From Cyathus striatus (lineage: Eukaryota > Basidiomycota > Agaricomycetes > Agaricales > Nidulariaceae): a DNA stretch of 64,000 nt. The notes below the pieces were generated by a model. That model did no database searches and was not told where the DNA came from. It saw nothing but the letters and a program-made list of their open reading frames with translations. Both the position numbers and the translations under genes were made by a program. The stretch is taken from contig JAOVFP010000004.1 of NCBI GenBank assembly GCA_025738555.1, forward strand, positions 5,332,001 to 5,396,000, read 5' to 3'. This document shows positions 56,368-64,000 of this stretch, piece by piece. The first letter of the stretch is position 1. Every line of letters begins with the position of its first letter.

Positions 56368-59300
56368 TTTCGAGTTCTTGTCGAGTTTTTCGAGTTATAG
56401 TTGAGTTCCACTATTGAGCTCACTTAACTTTTTCGAGTCAAAGTTAAGTTACCTCGAGTGGCTATTTTCTTATTTCGAGTGGACTCGAGTTCCCCGATAT
56501 TTTTTTTTGGGAAAGTCGAGTTCCCTCAAGTGGACTTAAGTTCCTCACTTTTTTTTTTTCAGTGAAAGTTGAGTTCTCTTGAGTAAACTTAAGTTCCCTC
56601 AAATCAAGTTAAATTACTACCTTATATTTTTCCAGTGAAAGTCGAGTTCTTAAGTAATTTACAGGAGCCATACATCACGGTTTACAGTAAACTACCATGG
56701 ATAATATATACATTTTATGGTATTGCTTGTCGAGTTAAAGTTAAGTTCTTCACTAATTTTTTTTTGGTAAAAGTCGAGTTCCCTCGAGTTATATCAAGTT
56801 CCTATCAAGTGTAAGTTGAGTTCCGAATATTCAAGTTTAAAAAGTTCAAGTGTACAGTAAGTATACACTAATCACTACTATAGCTACTGCTCTGTTCCCA
56901 TACCCCCGCCTAATGTTTTCTACAACTCCGCTCAACAATTCCCACGCACTCTACCCGCCTTTATTTACACACATTTGCATGTGTGTTGTACTATCCATCA
57001 CTTACATCAAATCAAATATTCATCACCGCGACGTCAACATATGAACACACCGTGAGATTGTTGATGGGCACTCTTCCTAGTCATCATCCTTAACAGTGAG
57101 CAAGTCTTTTCTTAAATTTTTAGCTCAGTTCTTGCTCTTTTTCTTTCAATCTTTTTGCATCACTTAATGTAAGTTGTTATACACATAGTAGACCATATTA
57201 TATTAAGTAAATAAAATTATGGGAAATGCGAGTTACATATGTTTTAGTCCTTTATAATAATATGTTCCATGCTTTGTACAGTAGAATATGTGATTTGTTG
57301 GAAAAGTATATTGATTGTGTGGGAAAGTAAGAGCGGAGGCATGGGAAACTATGAGCAGGAGGGTGGGAGATAATGAACAGAGGTGGGAATAATAAGCACC
57401 AGAAGTGAAAAGCAGAGGCGTGGGAAATATGAGCGGGAGGGCGGGAAAGTGAAAGAGGTCGGAATGATCAGCGAAAGCGTGGGAAAATGTTGAGCGGGGA
57501 TGCGGACAGCAGTGAACAGCAGAAGCGGAGGCGTGGGAAAATATGAGTAGGAGGGCGGGAATGATGAAATGCGCGGGAAATTGCGAGCGGACTAGAGAAG
57601 CAAGGGCATGGGAAATCATGAGTGGGAGGGTGGGATAGTATGAGTAGAGATCAGGATGATAGCGGATGCGTGGGAAAATGTTGAGTGTGAATGCCGACAG
57701 CATTAAACAACGGAGATTATAAGTGAAGGTGTGGGAAATCATGAGTGGGAAGGCGGGATAGAATGACTAGAGGTCAGAATGATAGCGGAAGCGTGGGAAA
57801 ATGTCGACTGAGAATGCGAACATCTGTAAACGGCAGAATAATGTTGAAACCTTTATAATTCAGACATTGCACAATAAATATCTACCATAATATATACAGT
57901 ATACATTAATATATTGGAAGAAAACTTAGCAAATTAATGAAAGGCAGAAGCGTTGGAAATTATAAGTGCAATGGCGGAGGGAGACATTGAACACAAAGGT
58001 ATGTATGCGCGAATGTTAAGCGGAGGCGTGGGAAATTATGAGCGGAGGTGCGGGTGATAATGAGTAGAGCATGGGAAACATTGAGCGTGAAAGTATGTAG
58101 GCGCAATATGTTAAGCAGAAGCACAGGAAATTATGAGCGGAGGTATGTGCAACAATGAGTATGCACAAATTAATGGGAAATGAGTAAACATTGAATTATA
58201 GGCGTGGGAAAGAATGAGCGGGGGGTCGGGAAATAACACAAACTACTATATGTATTATTGTAAGGTACTCCATACAATACAATTGTAGAACTTGCTTATT
58301 TTTGAAGTAAAAGTTAAGTTCCCTTGAGTAAAGTTAAGTTTCTCACTTATTTTTTTATGTAAACGTTAAGTTCCATCAAGTGGAGTTGAGTTTCTCGCTT
58401 ATAATATTTTTTGAGTGTCAGTCGAGTGGAGTTAAGTTCCTCACTTACACTAAATTTGAGTGGAAGGTAAGTTACCATCAAGTTACCTTCGAGTGGAAAA
58501 TGCCACTCAACTCCACTCGAATTTGAGTTGAGTTCCATTCGAGTTCCACTTAAGTTCCATTCGAGTTCCACTTAAGTTCCAGTTGAGTGTCTAACTTAAG
58601 TTCCTCAAGTCCCATAACAAAAAACCCATACTTTATGATTGTGCTCATTGTTATCATGATCCCTTAGCTCATTGTTTCCCATGCCCACCCCTGCTGCTGC
58701 AGATGTGTAAAAATAGCGCCATCACATCATCCATCAAATCCCTGATCATTCCACTCGCTTCTGATGCATTGATGGTGATCATATCGCACTTCTTCCATCA
58801 TCATGCTCAACAGTGAGCACATATTTTGTGCATTCTTCTCTCAATTTTTCGATTTTTCCTGTGATTTTTTTTGTACAATGTAGAATTAGTTATTTTTTAT
58901 GTAATATAACATCTTAGTTGTATAAATATCATGTACTGTGCTTATAGAAAATATTACATGAATAATAATAATATCAGCTTTTCATACTATTTGATAAGTA
59001 GTTTAGCTGTACTGTCAAAGCATTTAATATACATTCCTATTCACAAAAAAATTGAGAGGAATCGCCCAAGAACTTGACCAGAAATGAAAATAATGGGTGC
59101 TCACTGTTTATAACGATGACAAGGCACATGAACGTGATCAAACGCACCGTGGAAAACAATGAGCGGCACTCATTGATCAATTTGATGGACAGATGAAATT
59201 AATGATTGACATTCAGGGGCATGGGAAATAATAAGCGCGGAGGCGCAATAGTGAGTAAGCATTAATCTAGCAATTCATAGCAGTGTTGGAATGTCTGTCA

Positions 59301-59403
59301 TATACCATACAATTTACCTTTTTCGAGTTACAGGTAAGTTCTGAAGTTGAGTTCTAGTCAAGTTCCAGTCAAGTTCCATTCAAGTTACTGGTAACTCGAA
59401 AAG
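56368..59403. mobile_element. 3 kb element built of GAGTTCC-type short repeats and minisatellite
   Basis: The ends are inverted: CTTTTCGAGTT (about 56374) and AACTCGAAAAG (about 59394). Degenerate CGAGTTCC/AAGTTAAGTTCC words fill 56374-56850, 58300-58610 and 59320-59400, with unlike AT-rich DNA and a GTGGGAAA minisatellite between. The insertion separates copy D from its 3' flank, which resumes after 59404. No gene is supported; the 169-codon frame at 57742-57233 (-) is a repeat artefact. No target duplication was fixed. Confidence 0.55.
57300..58240. repeat. Minisatellite with GCGTGGGAAA...ATGAGCGGGAGG
   Basis: About 20 irregular units of 35-60 bp with the core GTGGGAAA and ATGAGCGG. The GTGGGAAAAT core is shared with the array at 38700-39065. 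Confidence 0.75.
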
Positions 59404-60274
59404 TTGATGGCCCCTTGTGGACCTGGTAAGTGTGGACTTCCTACTTTTATATGAACTGCCCCTGGTATGGGATGGAATCCTTATGACCCTGAGACAGAGA
59501 GACATGTTTACAATGTGGCGTCCAATTCATCTATGTTTTCATTCAAATTCCATACATCATTCATGTTACGTTCTGCCTTTCTACTTGACTAGTTTGCTTG
59601 TTTGTACAATAAAGTTACAAAACACACATACTTGTTCATTTTAATTCGTCCCTGGGAAAGCATAAATGTGAATTCGACTCAGCCTAGACCTTATCTCCAG
59701 TAGAATTTATGTTTCTCAGTGGAGTCTCTCACCTTTTCACTTGAAGTTGATGGTAATGTTACCTTGCAAAATCGGGGAGATAACTTGATCTATCATTGAT
59801 ATATATTTCATGGGCAGTGTGAAAAATTGAGGTTCAAGGAACTATGATATGAGGTGTCATCGTTAATTTGGTTGAGCTTGGAGATATCTGATTTCTTTTT
59901 ATCTGAGAAAAGCGACTAAGTAGTTAGTTAATTCATTAACAGGTGTTGGTTATAAGAGGGGAATTTCTTACTAGCCCATTACCTTGCGAAATCGGGGAGA
60001 TAAGGTCTACCATCACACTGGTATGCATTGGAATCTGAAGCCCAGTAGAGGTGATATTTTAAGTTCTATTGTGGTGTGAAACTGAGGTTCGAACTATGAT
60101 ATGAGATGCCATCGTTAATTTGGTTCAGCTCCAAGATGTTTGATTTCTGTTAAGTATCTTGGTTTTGATAGAAGCAACTGGGCAGTTAATTAATTCATTA
60201 ACAGGCGTTGGTTATAAGAAGGAAGAACTTACTTGAAATGTGTTTTGTACCTTCCCTGTGGCGAGCAGTAGGTT
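59404..60274. repeat. 3' flank repeats of the phase-1 gene module
   Basis: 59470-59700 matches the 3' flank at 9420-9610. 59840-59960 and 60090-60270 are two copies of the start of block X (ATCGTTAATTTGGTT), with a sharp junction at about 60274 to F-box sequence. No gene. Confidence 0.6.
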
Positions 60275-61400
60275 AGCCTGGCATTTGAAATTCAACCTCC
60301 AGCTTTTGTAGAGAAGGAAGTAACTCCTGCTTCCCTGAGTCACTGGCAATATTGCACGGTAAACATCATAATATATTGAGTACTTCATCTGAGTAGGTTA
60401 TTGACAGAGACAGTTCCTTGATGTTACAGAAATGCTGAAGAAGTTGAGTGGCTTCCAATTCAGAACCAGAGGCCATTTTCAAACACTTTAGTGTGCTACT
60501 ATGTAATAGTGATAGTGGTATTATGGAGTTATGTGAATCATTTTCAAATCTCCTGCATATCCAAGTCAACTTTTTCAGATTTAACGTGTGGCTCAGTAAT
60601 GCACAGGCACTATCTTCAGTGGGAACGTAGACTATATAGAAATTATACAGTGATATTAAACATCTTCACCTTTGTCCATGAAATATTGGATGTGTCAATG
60701 GTAAGATGTTCGAGCTTAACCTCTTCAAGCTCTGTAGCACTTTGAAACAAGTCCAACAAGACATCTAGGTGTCACTGTTTGATAAATAACATTCGGATTT
60801 GACCAAATCCTTGTTGTCGAATTAAGGCCTCTGAGCACTCTATTCTCTACACTGCCGTGCAAAGTATTTGTGTGAAGATAGCAAGAGAGTGAAACATTTC
60901 TGCACATTGCATAATACCTCCTACTACTTCATATGGATAACCCCCAACTGAACTGAATGAAGAAGGCAAAAGAGAGATGGACAGAGGAGCTGATTGAGAC
61001 AGGCAGAGACACAACTTGGTGCAAGATGCCAAAACTGGAAAGGAGCTGACACCGACATCTCTGATGATGTAAAATTTACTCCAAAGGCTCTGGGTACTGT
61101 CCACAATGTTACACCAACTTGCACAGACTTGATGCATAGACCATATGTCACTGTGTGAGCTGTTTAGGTAGATGCCCACTTCAGAAAGTATGCACATAAA
61201 TATTTCACTAATAGCTCGTCAGGCAGTTTTCATATTGGTGCTAGTAGCAAATGATGGAATGCAGCTGCGAATTTATGAATGCAAGGTAGTTGACCTTCCA
61301 GAATATTGGTTGCAATGATGCCACATTGCAAATATATATTCTGAGGACTAGAGAGGGCAAGTTCAAAGAATGCACATGAAAAGTAGAACTTGCAGTAAAC
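60275..61400 (-). pseudogene. F-box/LRR-like protein relic, copy C
   Basis: The minus-strand frame 61197-60847 holds the best F-box-like stretch of the three copies (HSDIWSMHQVCASWCNIV, then LWSKFYIIRD and LCLSQSAPLSISLL), the usual F-box end, variable linker and first leucine-rich repeat. After stops around 60850-60570, the frame 60569-60366 continues with ICRRFENDSHNSIIPLS and SGSELEATQLLQHFCNIKEL. It is cut at 60275 by the block-X junction, so the C-terminal end is lost, and the start lies near or beyond 61200. It lacks the insertions that disrupt copies A and B and shows the uninterrupted target site GTGAATCA. Not functional as it stands. Confidence 0.6.
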
Positions 61401-64000
61401 CAAGGGGGTGCCTTCCGAGCAATTTGCAAAAGTAGCAGGGGAGGTGTTACGCACTGTGACACCCCTCGGATATTTCCGCTAGCCGGTAGCTCATTAGTCA
61501 TGTGACACATTCCGGCTGCTGATAGCATGCAACACACTTGGAACGCGTTTGGAACACGCATTTCATTCACTCTCTGCACATCGCAATAAAACAACTGTAA
61601 CACTTAAAAAATAATTAATTAGACCTATATTACTTTACATATATTTACTACAAGTATATTTAACTCTTCTGTTTCTTTCCTTTTGGTAGAACTTTCACTG
61701 AACTTGATGTTTGAGATCTTTCCCTTTTCTTGTCTGTCCCTTGTTTTAAACTCTGTTTAACAGTTGTAATATCATCACTATTTGGTAACCCATTTTCATT
61801 TCTATAAAAAATAGTCAGTTCATCTGATATACCCATTATGCTCTCTTCATCCTTTGAGATATACATATCCACCATCATTTGCCCAGGGATTTCTGCATTC
61901 ACATACTTCCCTGGTTGTAAGGGATCTTCTTTTGAATGATAAATAAGAAGATGATTAACTGTATTGTACTTCCAAATGGTTTCTGGAATGCCAGAGGTAG
62001 ATGGTGGGCACAATATACAATGGATTGGAACATTTGTACATGGATTTGCTGAAGGCTTGAAGGTAGAGGCAGCTTTGTACTTCATTTCTGAATGTTGATA
62101 CTGACAAGTGGACACTATGGCTAATCCTCCTTTCTTTTTATTGATTAAACTTGTTAAACACTTCCCCTCTTCACCACAGAATCCACATGGCTCATCATCA
62201 ATCTAATATATGTATATGTTAGATATTAATTCCACATACCCTAGTGAGCAGAACACACCTCAATTGCAAGTCCTCTGTCTTCTCTCCCTCTAAATTTAGC
62301 AAGAACATGTCGACCAACATGCTGACGCATTTCACGAAGCTGCATTTCATGACCACAAACTTGACATTCAATGATTTCAGTCCCTTTTAAACTTGCTGTG
62401 GGCTTTAGATTATCAGGAACGCTATCAACAATAAAGCACTTTTGTCCTAGATAGATGTTATAAGTAATCAATCATATTATTATCACTGATTTATGCTTAC
62501 CAGATGATGATCTATATGGCAGTGAATCTGTATTCTTGATCTCAGGTAGTGTTTGAATATTAGTAAGAACTTCAAGACCCATACCCACTGGATTGCATAC
62601 CTCCCATAGGCTAGTAGCTATTTGTGACAATTCATCACCATCAACACCCCAAGTAATTCTATCATCAGAGGATTTTCTTACATATTGATGGAGTGGGTGT
62701 GTTAATGTGGAAGGTATCTCAAGTACATAGAGTGATTTACTCATTTGCAAATTTTTTGAAGCAGTGGAAATAGGTAAATAATTACCAGACCATTCCCATA
62801 TATTGGATTCAATATTTATCATTTGAACAATTTGTCCAACAACAGTTATTCCTTTTTTTGGGTCACTAAGATCCTCCAAAGGTGCAACTGATTTGATTTG
62901 TACATCCTTTTCTTTATATTTGAAGCCTGAAATTGAAAGAAGTGCCAGACATATCTCTTTTTCAACATATGCTAGAAATGCACAAAGATCTATAGTTTTC
63001 ATACACAGTCCAGAAGCTTCAGCTTCAGGTACTGCTATATTCTGGAATTTTGACTTCTTAAAGAGATCTTCAATGGCCATTCCTTGTACACGCAAAGGTC
63101 ACATTGTAACTTTTTGAGAACGATTAGATGAGAGACTTGCAATAAGTGAGTTCTTTAAATAATTCTTTCCATTTATCTCTAGTGTATTAGAGAATGTGCT
63201 TTTTGAATGATTATTTTGTTCATGTGATTCATCTACTGTATCTGGTAAAAGAAATTCCAACTCTTCTTCAGCCCCTTCATCTTCTAAAATACTATCAATG
63301 TTCTCAGAATTTAAAGGGAGCTGAGAAGAGTCTATTGTGGTTTGACCATCATCAAAACTTGTTATAGCAGAAGCTATTAAAGTGTGCTCAAGTAAGTCAT
63401 TTCTAAGTGATTCATTTTCTAATTCAGACTTATTATCTTTTTCAGAGGATTGAACACCAATATGTTTTCCACTTGGTTGAAGAATATCCCAACCATCATG
63501 TGAGAATATTTTTATAAAATCACATTCTGAATCTTCCATGTAGTCCTTCAGTATTTCATTTGCAGCAGCACGACTTTCATCCCATATAGCTTGAATATCA
63601 ACATCCCCAACTCTCACATTACCATTCCAAGATTTTGGATTTACATGATCAATACCCATAACATCTTTTAGATCAAGACACCTGTGACCTTTGTCAATAT
63701 CTGGATTTCGAGCAAATGCACTGTTTACTAAAGTAGCAACACTAAGCTTTCCACTCAGTTCTTCAATATCAAAAATGCATGCATGATTTTGTGTACGGCA
63801 ATCAGCAAATATTGTTTCAAGTCTATCTGTTCCTTCATGAAGAATGTAGAATTTAAGATCAGAACTAATCAATTGTAGACGTGCTATGGTGAAGATAATA
63901 TTCTTAACTGTTGCTTGTGAATCTGCATATAGTGCTCCAGTAAGACAATTTAAGCCATTTTTATGAAAAAGTGCAACTGCTAAGTGAGAAAATATGCATA
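61401..64000 (-). mobile_element. TE-type region ending near 61402 (partial)
   Basis: Homology to the F-box flank at 23700 stops after AGTAAAC at about 61400, and new sequence starts CCAAGGGGGTGCC. The region contains the large zinc-cluster gene below and runs out of the window. The other end is not visible, so the element type is unresolved. Confidence 0.45.
61660..64000 (-). pseudogene. Large TE-associated zinc-cluster protein, partial (5' end outside window)
   Basis: Minus-strand exons: from beyond 64000 to 62501, 62446-62259 and 62202-61660, with phase-consistent GT..AG introns. The first part (ALFHKNGLNCLTGALYADSQ, GHRCLDLKDVMGIDHVNPKS) has no motif I can name. The second exon holds a Cys2His2-like set CQVCGHEMQLREMRQHVGRH. 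The last exon has a Cys-rich set CGFCG...CQYQH followed by CTNVPIHCILCPP and WKYN...H, a signature I associate with a large, repeated agaricomycete family of unknown function, probably transposon-borne. The C-terminus is Lys/Ser-rich. An in-frame TGA at 63099-63101 (between VTM and PLRVQG) interrupts an otherwise open frame. The function is not known to me. Confidence 0.6.

Noticed and set aside
57233..57742. 169-codon frame on the minus strand
   Set aside because: It coincides exactly with the GTGGGAAA minisatellite; the protein is a periodic repeat artefact.
61230..61603. Overlapping minus-strand ORFs upstream of F-box copy C
   Set aside because: They span the boundary between F-box flank and the new element, so they cannot be an ancestral gene.

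Overview
This window looks like transposon-packed DNA from a filamentous fungus, most likely an agaricomycete basidiomycete. The grounds are many short GT..AG introns, degenerate F-box/leucine-rich-repeat copies, a chromodomain Ty3 (gypsy) retrotransposon, a second Ty3 element whose RT motifs match a family I know from mushroom genomes, a KDZ-type gene with CxC5/CxC6-like cysteine clusters, and a BED-finger hAT gene. I see no rRNA, CRISPR array, bacterial operon or ordinary housekeeping gene. Assignments rest on motifs recognised by eye; no database search was run.

Layout. (1) 1-14 kb: an F-box relic broken by a long inverted repeat (894-1872), then two copies (2961-3902 and 7295-9420, + strand) of an unrecognised gene family built of small exons that are all phase 1, with duplicated promoters and 3' flanks. 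A tRNA-derived SINE sits in an intron of the second copy. A 1.6 kb hAT-type element (12105-13730) follows. (2) 14-23.5 kb: a second F-box copy split by a complete-length chromovirus (14718-22871, TSD GTGAA) with near-identical LTRs but a heavily frameshifted polyprotein. (3) 23.5-29 kb: an element carrying a membrane-protein gene fragment, a broken third copy of the phase-1 gene, then satellite-rich DNA. (4) 29-39 kb: a KDZ-type gene (29227-38654) interrupted in an exon by a 4.85 kb foldback element with about 1.8 kb arms and a 10 bp TSD. (5) 39-49.5 kb, - strand: a truncated Ty3 element with gag-protease, an unusual ~1000-residue accessory ORF, and a pol ORF cut off by a short-repeat element. 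(6) 49.7-52 kb, - strand: a four-exon hAT transposase gene. (7) 52.3-60.3 kb: membrane-protein relics, a mariner relic inside the promoter of a fourth phase-1 gene copy (55392-56154), and a 3 kb element made of short repeats. (8) 60.3-64 kb: a third F-box relic and a large TE-type zinc-cluster gene that leaves the window.

Cross-cutting signals. Several otherwise open transposon ORFs carry exactly one in-frame stop, always TGA and always explainable as CGA to TGA, which suggests methyl-CpG decay or RIP-like mutation. The chromovirus instead carries only frameshifts. The F-box relic, the phase-1 gene and their flanks recur as a segmentally duplicated module that has served repeatedly as an insertion target. 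The phase-1 micro-exon family is the best candidate for something undescribed; the accessory ORF of the second Ty3 element and the foldback inside the KDZ gene come next.
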